Source: Agromyces lapidis
GTDB taxonomy: Bacteria > Actinomycetota > Actinomycetes > Actinomycetales > Microbacteriaceae
DNA: 64,000 nt
Direction of reading: 5' to 3'
Assembly: GCF_009749405.1 (NCBI RefSeq)
Contig: NZ_WBIQ01000001.1
Coordinates: 666,152-730,151 of the forward strand
Shown: piece after piece, positions 28,233-40,700 of the stretch
Layout: every line of letters begins with the position of its first letter
Position numbering within the stretch: the stretch's first letter is position 1
Notes under the pieces: generated by a model
The model's input: only the letters and a program-made list of their open reading frames with translations
Database searches by the model: none
Told to the model about the DNA's origin: nothing
Position numbers and translations under genes: made by a program

Positions 28233-30583
28233 CCGCACCCGCCTTCCCCACCGGCACCATCCTGGGCTACCCCCGGATCGGCCGACGTCGTGAGCTCAAG
28301 CGCGCCGTCGAGGCGTTCTGGGCCGGCACGATCGACGCGGACGAGCTCGAGGCGACCGCCGCCGAGCTGCGCTCGGCCACCCGCGAGCGGCTCGCGGCTC
28401 AGGGGCTCGACCGCACCGGTTCGGCGATCCCCGAGTCGTTCTCGTTCTACGACCAGGTGCTCGACGCCGCGGTCGCCGTGGGCGCGGTGCCGACGCGCTT
28501 CGCCCGGTTCCTCGGCGACGACGGCAGCGTCGACCTCGGCGCGTACTTCACGATCGCCCGCGGCGTCGGCGACGACGCCCCGCTCGAGATGACGAAGTGG
28601 TTCGACTCGAACTACCACTACCTCGTGCCCGAGATCGGCCCCGACACCTCCTTCTCGCTGCACGCCGAGCGAATCCTCGCCGAGTTCGCCGAGGCGAAGG
28701 CGCAGGGCTTCCTCACGCGCCCCGTCGTCGTCGGTCCGGTGACCTTCCTGCTGCTCGCGAAGGCCGCCGACGACGCCCCCGAGGGCTTCCGCCCGATCGA
28801 CCGGCTCGCCGAGCTCGTTCCGGTCTACGAATCGCTGCTCGCCGAGCTCGCCCGCGCCGGCGCCGCATGGGTGCAGCTCGACGAGCCCGCACTCGTGAGC
28901 GAGTCGATCGACGAGCCGCGCGCCCGCGTGCTCGAGTCGGCCGCCGCGGCCTACGACGCGCTCGGCGCGCAGGAGGAGCGCCCGGCGATCTTCGTCGCCG
29001 CGCCCTACGGCTCGCTCGACGACGCGCTGCCGGTGCTCGCCGCGACTCCCGTCGAGGCGATCTCGCTCGACCTCGTGCGCGGTTCCCTGCCCGAGAGCCT
29101 CGACCCCGTCACCGCCGAGGCGCTCGCCGCGAAGACGCTCGTCGCGGGTGTCGTCGACGGTCACAACATCTGGCGCGGCGACCTCGCGGACGCGTTCGAT
29201 CGCGTCACCGCGGTGCAGCGACTCTCGGGCAGCGTCGCGGTGTCGACTTCGACCTCGTTGCTGCACGTGCCCCACGACGTCGAGGACGAGCAGGCGCTCG
29301 ACGCCCGCCTCGTCTCGTGGCTCGCCTTCGCCGACCAGAAGGTCGCCCAGGTCGCGACCCTCGCGCGCGGGCTCGCTGAGGGGCGCGACGCGATCGCCGC
29401 CGAGCTCGACGAGGCATCCGCCGCCCTCGCCGACCGCAGCGCCGCACCCGGCGTGCGCGTGCCCGCGGTGCGCGACCGTCTCTCGGCGCTCGTCGGCGGC
29501 GACTTCGACCGCGGTGACTACGCCGCCCGCGTCGCCGCGCAGACCGAGCTGGAGCTGCCCGAGCTGCCGACCACGACGATCGGTTCGTTCCCGCAGACGA
29601 GCGACATCCGCCGTGCCCGAGCCCGGCTCGGCAAGGGGGAGCTCGACTCCGACGGCTACGCGCAGCTCATGCGCGAGGAGATCGAGCGGGTCGTGCGCCT
29701 CCAGGAGGAGATCGGCCTCGACGTGCTCGTGCACGGCGAGCCCGAGCGCAACGACATGGTGCAGTACTTCGCCGAGCTGCTCGACGGCTTCGCCGTCACC
29801 GAGCACGGCTGGGTGCAGTCGTACGGTTCGCGCTGCACGCGTCCCTCGATCCTCTGGGGGGATGTCTCGCGGTCGGCCCCGATGACCGTCGAGTGGTCGT
29901 CGTACGCGCAGTCGCTGACCGAGAAGCCCGTCAAGGGCATGCTGACCGGCCCGGTGACGATCCTCGCGTGGTCGTTCGTACGCGACGACCAGCCGCTCGG
30001 CGACACCGCGCGCCAGGTGGCGCTCGCGCTGCGCGACGAGATCGCCGATCTCGAGCAGGCGGGAATCAAGGTCATCCAGGTCGACGAGCCGGCGCTCCGC
30101 GAACTGCTGCCGCTGAAGCTCGCCGACCAGCCGGCGTACCTCGACTGGTCGGTCGGCTCGTTCAAGCTGGCCACGGCGGGCGCGGCGGCGGCGACGCAGG
30201 TGCACACGCACCTCTGCTACTCGGAGTTCGGCGTCGTCATCGACGCGATCAAGAACCTCGACGCCGACGTCACCTCGATCGAGGCGGCCCGCAGCCGCAT
30301 GGAGGTCGTCGACGACCTCGCGACGAGCGGGTTCGACCACGGCATCGGCCCGGGCGTCTACGACATCCACTCGCCGCGCGTGCCGTCGACGGCCGAGGTG
30401 CAGGCGCTCCTCGAGCGCGCGGTCGCCGAGATCCCGGCGTCGCGGCTCTGGGTGAACCCCGACTGCGGCCTGAAGACGCGCGGCTACGACGAGACCGTCG
30501 CCTCGCTCGAGAACATCCTCGAGGCGACGCGCGCGGTGCGCGCCGGGCTCGACGCGCGGGCGCAGCCGGCACTCGCGGGCTAA
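28229..30583 (+). CDS. metE: Cobalamin-independent methionine synthase
   Basis: Transfers the methyl group of 5-methyl-tetrahydropteroyl-glutamate to homocysteine without vitamin B12. The 784-residue length and two-barrel layout fit MetE. The zinc ligands are His661, Cys663, Glu685 and Cys746, at the same spacing as in E. coli MetE. The N-terminal [13 protein letters not shown] motif is also intact. ATG 28229 overlaps the metF stop (ATGA). A strong hairpin follows. Confidence 0.98.
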   Translation: MTAPAFPTGTILGYPRIGRRRELKRAVEAFWAGTIDADELEATAAELRSATRERLAAQGLDRTGSAIPESFSFYDQVLDAAVAVGAVPTRFARFLGDDGSVDLGAYFTIARGVGDDAPLEMTKWFDSNYHYLVPEIGPDTSFSLHAERILAEFAEAKAQGFLTRPVVVGPVTFLLLAKAADDAPEGFRPIDRLAELVPVYESLLAELARAGAAWVQLDEPALVSESIDEPRARVLESAAAAYDALGAQEERPAIFVAAPYGSLDDALPVLAATPVEAISLDLVRGSLPESLDPVTAEALAAKTLVAGVVDGHNIWRGDLADAFDRVTAVQRLSGSVAVSTSTSLLHVPHDVEDEQALDARLVSWLAFADQKVAQVATLARGLAEGRDAIAAELDEASAALADRSAAPGVRVPAVRDRLSALVGGDFDRGDYAARVAAQTELELPELPTTTIGSFPQTSDIRRARARLGKGELDSDGYAQLMREEIERVVRLQEEIGLDVLVHGEPERNDMVQYFAELLDGFAVTEHGWVQSYGSRCTRPSILWGDVSRSAPMTVEWSSYAQSLTEKPVKGMLTGPVTILAWSFVRDDQPLGDTARQVALALRDEIADLEQAGIKVIQVDEPALRELLPLKLADQPAYLDWSVGSFKLATAGAAAATQVHTHLCYSEFGVVIDAIKNLDADVTSIEAARSRMEVVDDLATSGFDHGIGPGVYDIHSPRVPSTAEVQALLERAVAEIPASRLWVNPDCGLKTRGYDETVASLENILEATRAVRAGLDARAQPALAG

Positions 30584-30595
30584 TCCGACGACGAA

Positions 30596-30636
30596 AAGGG
30601 GGCGGATGCCGCGTGGCACGCGGCATCCGCCCCCTT
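30596..30636. terminator. Bidirectional terminator between metE and lexA
   Basis: A perfect 19-bp stem (30596-30614 with 30618-30636) and a 3-base GGC loop, with AA before and TT after the GC part. It serves the convergent metE and lexA genes. Confidence 0.85.
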
Positions 30637-30683
30637 CAGCGTCTCGGCGGGGTGAGCGCGACCTGCTCGCCCCGCGGCGGTCG

Positions 30684-31367
30684 TCAGACGGCGCGCAGCA
30701 CCGAGACGACCTTGCCGAGCACCTCGGCGTGGTCGCCGACGATCGGCTCGAACGCGCTGTTGCGGGGGAGCAGCCAGGTGTGGCCGTCGCGCTGCCGGAA
30801 GACCTTGACGGTCGCCTCGCCGTCGAGCATCGCCGCGACGATCTCGCCGTTCTCGGCGGTGCGCTGCGATCGCACGACCACCCAGTCGCCGTCGCAGATG
30901 GCGGCATCGATCATCGAGTCGCCGACGACCTTGAGGATGAACAGCTCGCCCTTGCCGACGAGCTGGCGGGGGAGCGGGAAGACCTCTTCGATCTGCTGCT
31001 CGGCCGTGATCGGCACACCGGCGGCGATGCGTCCGACGAGCGGCACCATCGCGGCGTCGCCGACCGGGGCGGCGTCGCCCGTCGCCGGGGCGCGCTCGTC
31101 GAGCCCGGGCACCTCGATGAGGATCTCGAGCGCGCGGGGCCGGTTGGGGTCGCGCCGCAGGTAGCCGGCGAGCTCGAGCTGGTTGAGCTGGTGCGTGACG
31201 CTCGACAGGGAGGAGAGTCCGACGGCGTCGCCGATCTCGCGCATGCTCGGCGGATAGCCGCGGCTCGCGACGGAGCGCTGCACCACTTCGAGGATGGCGA
31301 GCTGCTTGGCGCTGAGGCTCTTGCGTCGACGCGCCCTTCCGATGTCACGCACGTCGCTGTCGCTCAC
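30684..31367 (-). CDS. lexA: LexA repressor
   Basis: A 227-residue SOS repressor. The N-terminal winged helix (about residues 18-80) has [13 protein letters not shown] and [21 protein letters not shown]. The self-cleavage bond is Ala116-Gly117 in RIAAGVP; the catalytic pair is Ser151 (GDSMID) and Lys188 (TVKVF). GTG 31367 is the start. The promoter has a near-perfect LexA box over its -35, giving autoregulation. It is divergent from the LysM protein gene, the same arrangement seen for lexA and SOS division inhibitors in other Gram-positive bacteria. Confidence 0.98.
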   Translation of the reverse strand: MSDSDVRDIGRARRRKSLSAKQLAILEVVQRSVASRGYPPSMREIGDAVGLSSLSSVTHQLNQLELAGYLRRDPNRPRALEILIEVPGLDERAPATGDAAPVGDAAMVPLVGRIAAGVPITAEQQIEEVFPLPRQLVGKGELFILKVVGDSMIDAAICDGDWVVVRSQRTAENGEIVAAMLDGEATVKVFRQRDGHTWLLPRNSAFEPIVGDHAEVLGKVVSVLRAV

Positions 31368-31443
31368 GGTCTCCGCCCCTCGTTGCGATCGCCTCGCGAT
31401 CGGATGTCGGTGGTGTCTGCTGCACTGTTTCCAGACATTCGAA

Positions 31444-31472
31444 ACTGTATCCGCCTCACAGGGGTGCGGCAA
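31444..31472 (-). promoter_or_regulatory. lexA promoter
   Basis: On the reverse strand TTGCCG (31467-31472), a 17-base spacer and TACAGT (31444-31449). The LexA box overlaps the -35. Confidence 0.75.
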
Positions 31473-31483
31473 ACATTCGTTCG
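31470..31483. promoter_or_regulatory. LexA box at lexA
   Basis: CAAACATTCGTTCG differs at one base from CGAACNNNNGTTCG and shares the central ATTC-GTTCG with the recA box. It overlaps the lexA -35. Confidence 0.85.
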
Positions 31484-31527
31484 AGTGTGTCGGGGTATTC
31501 GTGCATGAGAAAGGCCGTGCGGGGTAC

Positions 31528-31556
31528 TTGCCTTCGAATTCTTTCGAAGATATATT
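31528..31556 (+). promoter_or_regulatory. Promoter of the LysM protein gene with degenerate SOS box
   Basis: TTGCCT, a 17-base spacer and TATATT, the best consensus promoter in the window. The sequence CGAAGATATATTCG at 31545-31558 is a palindrome resembling an SOS box with two mismatches, and it covers the -10. Confidence 0.7.
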
Positions 31557-31623
31557 CGGAACAGAGATTCGCATTCGGTCCTCCCGGCCGAGGGCCGGAT
31601 GCGATTCACTCAGGAGGTGTGAG

Positions 31624-32061
31624 ATGAGCGCAGCGATCATGACCGGCGGGTACGCCCCGGTGCAGACCCGCCCGGTGTCGACCCGCCCGGGGCGGCTCCG
31701 CGAGCCCGACCGCGTCGCCCGTGCCGGCGCGGTCGACGAGGCTGCGGTCCGAACCCGCCTGCGGTTGACCCGCCGGGGCCGCGTCGTCTTCACGACGCTC
31801 GCCGGGCTCCCGCTCATCGTCTGGGCGTTCGTCGTCGTGCTCGGGGCGGGCGGTGCGGCGGCTGACGTCTCGGGCGCCGACGCTGGCGCCGCGCTCGAGT
31901 ACGTCACGGTCGACGCGGGCGGCTCCCTCTGGGAGATCGCCGAGTCGATCGCCCCGACCGCCGACCCGCGCGACACGATCGCCGAGATCCTTCGTATCAA
32001 CGGCCTCGACGAGGCCACGATCGTGCCCGGGCAACGACTCGCCGTGCCGGCGGGCGAGTAG
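31624..32061 (+). CDS. LysM domain membrane protein, likely SOS cell-division inhibitor
   Basis: A 145-residue protein. Residues 1-50 are Arg/Pro-rich and cytosolic, residues 54-76 form one membrane helix and residues 90-143 are a LysM peptidoglycan-binding domain ([19 protein letters not shown] ... [19 protein letters not shown]). A strong AGGAGGT site precedes ATG 31624. It is divergent from lexA, as are Bacillus yneA, Corynebacterium divS and the mycobacterial lexA-linked chiZ gene, and its topology matches them. The division-inhibitor role is inferred from position and topology; no experiment is implied. Confidence 0.85.
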   Translation: MSAAIMTGGYAPVQTRPVSTRPGRLREPDRVARAGAVDEAAVRTRLRLTRRGRVVFTTLAGLPLIVWAFVVVLGAGGAAADVSGADAGAALEYVTVDAGGSLWEIAESIAPTADPRDTIAEILRINGLDEATIVPGQRLAVPAGE

Positions 32062-32089
32062 CAGAGCCACCCGGTCACACAGGGTCTCA

Positions 32090-32109
32090 CGGAGGGCCGC
32101 CGGCCTCCG
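32090..32109. terminator. Hairpin between the LysM gene and hisC
   Basis: CGGAGG with CCTCCG, extended by two pairs past a bulged G, around a GCC loop. It ends 7 bases before the hisC -10. Confidence 0.5.
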
Positions 32110-32116
32110 CCGTGGC

Positions 32117-32122
32117 TAGCAT
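32117..32122 (+). promoter_or_regulatory. Leaderless -10 of hisC
   Basis: TAGCAT with 6 bases to GTG 32129. Confidence 0.5.
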
Positions 32123-32128
32123 GGTTCG

Positions 32129-33244
32129 GTGACGAGTCTCGATGATCTCCCCATCCGCGACGACCTCCGCGGGCGTTCGCCGTACGGCGCCCCGCAGAAG
32201 TCCGTCCCCGTGGCGCTCAACGTCAACGAGAACACGCATCCCATCCCCGAAGACGTCGCTCACGACATCGTGGCCCGCGTCGCCGCGGCGATCCTCAGGC
32301 TGAACCGCTACCCCGATCGCGAGTTCACCGAGCTGCGCGAGGCACTCGCCGGCTACCTCGGCCACGGCCTCGCCCCCGAGCAGATCTGGGCCGCGAACGG
32401 GTCGAACGAGGTGCTCCAGCACCTGCTGCAGGCCTTCGGCGGCCCCGGTCGCCGGGCCCTCGGCTTCGACCCGACCTATTCGATGTACGGGCTGCTCGCC
32501 TCGGGTACCGGCACCGAATGGATCGCCGCGCCCCGCGACGACGACTTCGAGCTGAGCCCCGAGACCGCGGTCGCCGCCGTGCTCGAGCACGACCCCGACC
32601 TGGTGCTGCTGTGCGCCCCGAACAACCCGACCGGCACCCCGCTCGGCCTCGACACGATCCGTGCGGTCGCCGACGCCGCCCGCGGCATCGTCATCGTCGA
32701 CGAGGCGTACTTCGAGTTCGCCGAGCCCGGCACGCCGAGCGCGCTGACGCTGCTCGAGGGTCGGCCGCGCCTCGTCGTCTCCCGCACGATGAGCAAGGCC
32801 TTCGCCTTCGCCGGTGCCCGGGTCGGCTACCTCGCCGGAGATCCTGCGACCATCGACGCGCTGCGCCTCGTGCGGCTCCCGTACCACCTCTCCGCGCTCA
32901 CCCAGGCGGCCGCGCTCGGCGCACTCGCACACTCGGGCGAGATGCTCGCGATGGTCGACGAGATCCGCGGGCAGCGCGAGCGCATCTCCGCCGAGCTCGT
33001 GCGACTCGGATTCGCCCCGCACCGCAGCGGATCGAACTTCGTGCTCTTCGGCGGCGTCGACGACCCGCACGCGGTCTTCGAGGCGCTCCTCGAGCGCGGC
33101 ATCCTCATTCGCGAACTCGGCATTCCCGGGCACCTGCGGGTGACCGCGGGCACCGAGGCCGAGACGACCGCGTTCCTCGAGGCGATCGCCGTGTTCGCCC
33201 CGGTCGGGGCGGCGGGCGCCGTCGAGAATAGGATCGACGCATGA
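32129..33244 (+). CDS. hisC: Histidinol-phosphate aminotransferase
   Basis: A 371-residue fold-type I PLP aminotransferase. It converts imidazole-acetol phosphate to histidinol phosphate. The Schiff-base lysine is Lys223 in [10 protein letters not shown], with APNNPTG and VDEAYFEF motifs before it. GTG 32129 sits 6 bases after the -10, so the mRNA is probably leaderless. It begins a his cluster of four genes; hisD, hisF, hisG, hisI and hisE are not in the window. The last codons contain a -10 for hisB. Confidence 0.95.
   Translation: MTSLDDLPIRDDLRGRSPYGAPQKSVPVALNVNENTHPIPEDVAHDIVARVAAAILRLNRYPDREFTELREALAGYLGHGLAPEQIWAANGSNEVLQHLLQAFGGPGRRALGFDPTYSMYGLLASGTGTEWIAAPRDDDFELSPETAVAAVLEHDPDLVLLCAPNNPTGTPLGLDTIRAVADAARGIVIVDEAYFEFAEPGTPSALTLLEGRPRLVVSRTMSKAFAFAGARVGYLAGDPATIDALRLVRLPYHLSALTQAAALGALAHSGEMLAMVDEIRGQRERISAELVRLGFAPHRSGSNFVLFGGVDDPHAVFEALLERGILIRELGIPGHLRVTAGTEAETTAFLEAIAVFAPVGAAGAVENRIDA
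33229..33234 (+). promoter_or_regulatory. Leaderless -10 of hisB inside hisC
   Basis: TAGGAT with 6 bases to ATG 33241, within the last hisC codons. An internal promoter of the his operon. Confidence 0.45.
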
Positions 33245-33855
33245 GCGGCCAGACCCAGAACCGCGCGGTGCGCGTGCAGCGCGAGACCAGCGAGTCGAGC
33301 ATCGACCTCTCGATCGACCTCGACGGCACCGGCGCGAGCGACATCGAGACGGGTGTGCCGTTCTACGACCACCTCCTGACGGCGTTCGCGAAGCACTCGC
33401 TCACCGACCTCACCGTGCGCGCCGCGGGCGACGTCCACATCGACGTGCACCACACCGTCGAAGACACGGGCATCGTGCTCGGCCAGGCGATCCGCCAGGC
33501 GCTCGGCGAGAAGCGGGGCATCTCGCGCTACGGCGACGCCCTCGTGCCGCTCGACGAGGCGCTCGCGCAGGCCGTCGTCGACATCTCGGGGCGCCCGTAC
33601 CTCGTGCACACCGGTGAGCCCGCCGGCTTCGAGTTCCACCTCATCGGCGGCCACTTCACCGGCTCGATGGTGCGGCACGTCTTCGAGGCGATCACGTTCA
33701 ACGCCGGACTCACCGTGCACGTCACCGTGCTCGGCGGTCGCGACCCCCACCACATCGCCGAGGCCGAGTTCAAGGCGTTCGCCCGGGCGTTCCGCCAGGC
33801 GAAGGCGTTCGATCCGCTCGTCACCGGAATCCCGTCGACGAAGGGCGCGCTGTGA
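33241..33855 (+). CDS. hisB: Imidazoleglycerol-phosphate dehydratase
   Basis: A 204-residue monofunctional HisB dehydratase without the phosphatase domain of enterobacteria. Metal-binding histidine motifs are visible: [20 protein letters not shown] and HFTGSMVRH. It overlaps hisC and hisH by 4 bases on each side (ATGA, GTGA), so the three are translationally coupled. Confidence 0.97.
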   Translation: MSGQTQNRAVRVQRETSESSIDLSIDLDGTGASDIETGVPFYDHLLTAFAKHSLTDLTVRAAGDVHIDVHHTVEDTGIVLGQAIRQALGEKRGISRYGDALVPLDEALAQAVVDISGRPYLVHTGEPAGFEFHLIGGHFTGSMVRHVFEAITFNAGLTVHVTVLGGRDPHHIAEAEFKAFARAFRQAKAFDPLVTGIPSTKGAL

Positions 33856-34490
33856 GCCGCAGCCGTCGCGTCGTCGTGCTCGACTACGGCTCGGGCAACG
33901 TGCACTCGGCCGCGAAGGCGCTCGAGGCCGCGGGTGCCGAGGTCGAGGTCACGGCCGACCGTCGAGCGGCGAGCGAGGCCGACGGGCTGCTCGTGCCGGG
34001 CGTCGGCGCCTTCAAGGCCGTCATGGAGCAGCTGCGCGCGGTGCGCGGCGACGAGATCATCGATCGACGGCTCGCGGGCGGTCGCCCGGTGCTCGGCATC
34101 TGCGTCGGCATGCAGGTGCTCTTCGAGCGCGGCGTCGAGCGCGGTGTCGACACCGAGGGGCTCGGCGAGTGGCCGGGTGCGGTCACCGAACTGCCTGCCG
34201 CGGTGCTGCCGCACATGGGCTGGAACACGGTGACCCCCGACGCCGGTTCGGTGCTCTTCGACGGTATCGAAGACGAGCGCTTCTACTTCGTGCACTCCTT
34301 CGCGGCGCAGCAATGGCATCTCGACGTGATCCCGCCGTTCCCCGGGCCGAAGCTGACCTGGGCCGAGCACGGTGGCCCGTTCCTCGCCGCGGTCGAGAAC
34401 GGCCCGCTCTCGGCGACGCAGTTCCACCCAGAGAAGTCCGCCGACGCCGGCATCCGGCTGCTGTCGAACTGGATCGGCACCCTCGGCTGA
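33852..34490 (+). CDS. hisH: Imidazole glycerol phosphate synthase glutaminase subunit
   Basis: A 212-residue class I glutamine amidotransferase that feeds ammonia to HisF. The catalytic triad is Cys84 (GICVGMQ), His192 and Glu194 (FHPEKS). The start GTG 33852 overlaps the hisB stop. The partner hisF is not in this window, as is common when it sits with hisI and trpE elsewhere. Confidence 0.97.
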   Translation: MSRSRRVVVLDYGSGNVHSAAKALEAAGAEVEVTADRRAASEADGLLVPGVGAFKAVMEQLRAVRGDEIIDRRLAGGRPVLGICVGMQVLFERGVERGVDTEGLGEWPGAVTELPAAVLPHMGWNTVTPDAGSVLFDGIEDERFYFVHSFAAQQWHLDVIPPFPGPKLTWAEHGGPFLAAVENGPLSATQFHPEKSADAGIRLLSNWIGTLG

Positions 34491-34604
34491 CGGAGGGCCG
34501 AGACCGTGCGTGTCATGGTCACGGCGCTCCAGCCTTGGACGACTAAGCTTCTGTGACTGTGCCGACCGTCGATTCCCGGCGGCATTCCGCGAACGAGGAC
34601 AGTG

Positions 34605-35351
34605 ATGAGTGAGTTCAACAAGACCCCCGGTCTCGTGCTGCTTCCGGCAGTCGACGTCGCCGGCGGCAAGGCCGTCCGCCTGACGAAGGGCGAAGCCGGC
34701 ACCGAGACGAGCTACGGCGACCCGGTCGACGCGGCCGTCGACTGGGCCGACCAGGGCGCCGAGTGGATCCATCTCGTCGACCTCGACGCGGCCTTCGGGC
34801 GCGGCTCGAACGGCGGCATCCTGAAGAAGGTCATCCGGCAGGTGCGCGGCGTGAACGTCGAGCTGTCGGGCGGCATCCGCGACGACGAGTCGCTCGAGCA
34901 CGCCCTCGAGATCGGCGCGAAGCGCATCAACCTCGGCACGGCGGCGCTCGAGAACCCCGAGTGGGCCGCCTCGGTCATCGCCCAGTACGGCGAGGCGATC
35001 GCGGTGGGCCTCGACGTGCGCGGCACGACGCTCGCCGCCCGCGGCTGGACGAAGGACGGCGGCGACCTCTGGCAGGTCGTGGACCGCCTCGAAGAGGCCG
35101 GCGCCGCCCGCTACGTCGTCACCGACGTCACCAAGGACGGCACGCTGCAGGGCCCCAACATCGAGCTGCTGCGCCAGGTCATGGAGCGAACCGAGCGCCC
35201 GGTCGTCGCCTCGGGCGGAATCTCGAGCCTCGACGACATCGTCGCCCTGCGCGAACTCGTGCCGCTCGGCCTCGAGGGCACCATCGTGGGCAAGGCCCTC
35301 TACGCCGGCGCGTTCACGCTGGCCGAGGCGCTGGATGTCGCCTCACGCTGA
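34605..35351 (+). CDS. hisA: Bifunctional HisA/TrpF isomerase (PriA type)
   Basis: A 248-residue (beta-alpha)8 barrel. In actinobacteria this protein, PriA, isomerises both the histidine intermediate ProFAR and phosphoribosyl-anthranilate of the tryptophan path. General acid/base Asp17 (LPAVDVAGG) and the [11 protein letters not shown] loop are present, as is [14 protein letters not shown], a PriA-like segment. Dual activity is inferred from the actinobacterial family. It starts 114 bases after hisH, breaking the overlap pattern. The 3' end overlaps the SseB gene by 17 bases. Confidence 0.93.
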   Translation: MSEFNKTPGLVLLPAVDVAGGKAVRLTKGEAGTETSYGDPVDAAVDWADQGAEWIHLVDLDAAFGRGSNGGILKKVIRQVRGVNVELSGGIRDDESLEHALEIGAKRINLGTAALENPEWAASVIAQYGEAIAVGLDVRGTTLAARGWTKDGGDLWQVVDRLEEAGAARYVVTDVTKDGTLQGPNIELLRQVMERTERPVVASGGISSLDDIVALRELVPLGLEGTIVGKALYAGAFTLAEALDVASR

Positions 35352-36162
35352 CGACCCGGCGGGCGAGCGCGGGGACGCCCCGGCGACCCCGCCGTCCGCT
35401 GCGGACTCCGCCGGTGTGCCCTGGGCGGGGCGCTCCTTCGAAGCGAACCCCCACGCCGCCGATGACGGCAGCGCTCCTGCCGAGCTCTCGGAGGCGATCG
35501 CACGGTTCCGTGCGGGAGCGGGCGGGCAGTCCGAGGTCGTCGCGGCGTTCGGGCGATCGCGCCTGCTGATCCCGCTGCTCGCCGAGCTCGGCGACGGCGG
35601 CACCGAGACGGGTGCGCACGGCCTCGCGGTCGACAAGAGCCAGGAGCTCTCGATCGTCACGGTGGCCGGCCCCGACGGGCGCGCGGTGCTGCCGGTGTTC
35701 TCGTCGGTCGAGGCGATGTCGCGGTGGAATCCGGTCGCACGGCCGGTGCCCGCCGACGGCGTGCGCGTCGCACTTGCGGCAGCCGACGACGGCACCGAGC
35801 TCGTCGTGCTCGACCCCGGCTCGCCGGGCGAGTTCGTGCTGCGGCGTCCCGCCGTCTGGGCGGTGGCGCAGTCGCTGCCGTGGCGGCCGCCGTTCGAGTC
35901 CGACGCCGTGCGCGACGCCTTCGAGCGCGCCGCCGAACGAGAGCTCTCGGTGCTCGGGGTGACGCTGCTGCCTGGCGACCCCGCGGCGAGGCTCGCCGGC
36001 CCCGAGCTGATCGTGCGTCTCGAGCTCGTCGCGGGCCTCACCCGCGAGGTGCTCGACGCGACGACGACCAGGCTCGCGCACCGCTGGGCCGCCGATGAGG
36101 CGATCGCCACGGGTGTGGACTCGCTCGCCGTGAAGCTCGTCGGCGGAGCATCCGACCGCTGA
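35335..36162 (+). CDS. SseB family protein
   Basis: A 275-residue protein. Residues 45-165 fit the SseB N-terminal domain ([15 protein letters not shown] ... [16 protein letters not shown]), and the C-terminal part follows the SseB C-terminal pattern. SseB-type proteins are of unclear function in actinobacteria; in enterobacteria one acts as a secretion regulator, which should not be assumed here. It overlaps hisA by 17 bases, a conserved arrangement in related genomes. Confidence 0.85.
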   Translation: MSPHADDPAGERGDAPATPPSAADSAGVPWAGRSFEANPHAADDGSAPAELSEAIARFRAGAGGQSEVVAAFGRSRLLIPLLAELGDGGTETGAHGLAVDKSQELSIVTVAGPDGRAVLPVFSSVEAMSRWNPVARPVPADGVRVALAAADDGTELVVLDPGSPGEFVLRRPAVWAVAQSLPWRPPFESDAVRDAFERAAERELSVLGVTLLPGDPAARLAGPELIVRLELVAGLTREVLDATTTRLAHRWAADEAIATGVDSLAVKLVGGASDR

Positions 36163-36270
36163 ACCGGTGACCGTGCCGCCGCCCGTCCGGTGACCCGTTC
36201 CGGTGGTTGACCGCCGACCCGACCGGGAGCATGATCGGAGGGCGCGACGGCGCGGAATCCAGGTGCGGCC

Positions 36271-37716
<1,446 letters not shown>

Positions 37717-37783
37717 CCGTGGTGCGGCGCGCGAGTGCGGGTCCGCCGGCGCCCGCGTCGGTGGCATCCGCTTGAATGGAGGC

Positions 37784-40700
37784 ATGACCGAGGCGCTCGC
37801 GGAGTTCTCGCCCGCGACCAGGGCGTGGTTCACCGAATCGTTCACCGAACCGACGGCGGTGCAGCGCGGCGCGTGGCAGGCGATCTCGCGCGGCGAGCAC
37901 GCGCTCGTGGTCGCGCCGACGGGCTCGGGCAAGACGCTCGCGGCGTTCCTCTGGGCGATCGACCGGCTGCACCACGAGGCATCCGACCCGGCGACCACCG
38001 GCACCCGGGTCGTCTACCTCTCGCCCCTCAAGGCGCTCGGCGTCGACGTCGAGCGCAACCTCAGGGCACCGCTCGTCGGCATCGCGCGCACCGCCGCGGC
38101 GCACGGCCTCGAGGTGCCCGAGGTCTCGGTCGGCGTGCGCTCAGGAGACACGCCCGCCTCCGAGCGCCGCTCGCTCGTCGCGCGGCCGCCCGAGATCCTC
38201 ATCACGACCCCCGAGTCGCTCTACCTCATGCTCACCTCGCAGGCGCGAGAGACGCTGCGCGGCGTCGAGACCGTCATCGTCGACGAGATCCACGCGGTCG
38301 CTGGCACGAAGCGCGGCGCGCACCTGGCGGTCTCGCTCGAGCGGCTCGATGCCCTGCTCGCGAAGCCCGCCCAGCGCATCGGGCTCTCGGCGACCGTACG
38401 CCCCCTCGACGAGGTCGCCCGATTCCTCTCCGCGGCCGCACCCGTGACCGTGGTCGCCCCGCCCAGCGAGAAGCGCTTCGAGCTGCGCGTCGAGGTGCCG
38501 GTCGAAGACATGTCGCGCCTGCCCGCGAGCGACGACGCGACGGGGTCGATCTGGCCGCACGTCGAGCAGGCGATCCTCGATCGGGTGCTCGCGCACCGCT
38601 CGTCGATCGTCTTCGCGAACTCGCGGCGCCTCGCCGAGCGGCTGACGGCGCGCCTCAACGAGCTCGCGCTCGAGGCCGACGAGCAGGCCGCCCTCCTCGC
38701 CGCCGCTGCGGCGAGCGGGCCGCCCGCCGCGCTCATGGCGCAGTCGGGGCAGACCTCCGGTGCCGCCCCGGTCGTGGCCAGGGCCCACCACGGCTCGGTG
38801 AGCAAAGAGCAGCGCGCCGAGATCGAAGACGAGCTGAAGTCGGGCAGGCTGCGCTGCGTCGTCGCGACGTCGAGCCTCGAGCTCGGCATCGACATGGGTG
38901 CGGTCGACCTCGTCGTGCAGGTCGAGTCACCGCCGTCGGTCGCGAGCGGGCTGCAGCGGCTGGGCCGCGCGGGCCACCAGGTGGGCGAGGTCTCGCGGGG
39001 CGTCATGTTCCCGAAGCATCGCGCCGACCTCGTGCACACGGCCGTCGCCTCCGAGCGTATGCTCGCGGGGCGGATCGAGACCCTCAGGGTGCCCGCGAAC
39101 CCGCTCGACATCCTCGCCCAGCAGACGATCGCCGCCGCGGCCGTCGACGAGCTCGACGTCGAGGCGTGGTTCGAGACCGTGCGTCGCAGCGCCCCGTTCC
39201 AGCACCTGCCGCGTTCGGCGTACGAGGCGACGCTCGACCTGCTCGCCGGCCGATACCCCTCCGACCGCTTCGGCGAACTGCGGCCGCGCGTCGTCTGGGA
39301 TCGCGAGGGCGGCACGATCTCGGGGCGACCCGGAGCGCAGCGGCTCGCGGTGACGAGCGGCGGCACCATCCCCGACCGGGGCATGTTCGGCGTGTTCCTC
39401 GTCGGCGACGACGCCACCGGGCGCCGGGTCGGCGAGCTCGACGAGGAGATGGTCTACGAGTCCCGGGTCGGCGACGTCTTCGCGCTCGGCGCGACGAGCT
39501 GGCGCATCCAGGAGATCACCTTCGACCGGGTCAACGTGGTGCCCGCCTTCGGCCAACCGGGGCGGGTTCCGTTCTGGAAGGGCGACGCCATCGGCAGGCC
39601 CGCCGAGCTCGGGCGCGCGCTCGGCGGCTTCATGCGCGAGCTCTCCTCGGCCGACGAGCCCGACGCACTCGCACGCGTCGCCGCCGCGGGTCTCGATGCC
39701 AATGCCTCCGCGAACCTGCTGGGCTTCCTCGCCGACCAGCGCGCCGCGACCGGCGCCGTGCCGAGCGATCGCACGCTCGTCGTCGAACGCTCGCGCGACG
39801 AGCTCGGCGATTGGCGCATCATCCTGCATTCGCCGTACGGCATGCCGGTGCACGCGCCGTGGGCGCTCGCCGTCGGCACCCGCGTCCGTGAGCGGCACGG
39901 CGTCGACGGCGCGGCGATCGCGGCCGACGACGGCATCATCGTGCGCATTCCCGACACCGGCGGTGAAGCGCCAGGCGCCGAGCTGTTCGTCTTCGACGCC
40001 GCCGAGCTCGAGCCGCTCGTGACCGAGGAGGTCGGGGGATCGGCACTGTTCGCCAGCCGGTTCCGCGAGTGCGCGGCGCGGGCGCTGCTGCTGCCGCACT
40101 ACCGGCCGGGGCAGCGTTCGCCGCTCTGGCAGCAGCGGCAGAAGTCGGCCCAGCTCCTCGAGGTCGCGAGCGACTACCCGACGTTCCCGATCATCCTCGA
40201 GACGCTGCGCGAGGTGCTGCAAGACGTCTACGACGTGCCGGCGCTCGTCGCCGTCGCCGGCGAGATCGCCTCCCGCAAGATCCGGGTCGTCGAGACGACG
40301 ACCGACTCGCCGAGCCCGTTCGCGAGCGCACTCCTGTTCGGCTACGTCGGCGCGTTCATGTACGAGGGCGACGCGCCGCTCGCCGAGCGACGCGCCGCTG
40401 CGCTCGCGATCGACCAGGCGCTCCTCGGCGAGCTGCTCGGTCGGGTCGAGCTGCGCGAGCTCCTCGACCCTGCGGTCATCGACGAGGTCGAGGCGGAGCT
40501 CCAGCGGCTCGCGCCCGAGCGGCGCGCCCGCGGCGTCGAGGGCGTCGCAGATCTGCTGCGTGCGCTCGGTCCGCTGACGCCCGACGAGATCGCCGCCCGG
40601 GTCGACGCCGAGACCGACGTGGGGGCGGCGATCGCCGACCTCCTCGCCGCCCGTCGCGCGGTTCGCGTCGGCTTCGCCGGTCGCGAGCAGCTCGCCGCGG

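Noticed and set aside
31424..31454. A further LexA box around CGAAACTGTATCCG upstream of lexA
   Set aside because: Three mismatches to the consensus half-sites; it coincides with the lexA -10.
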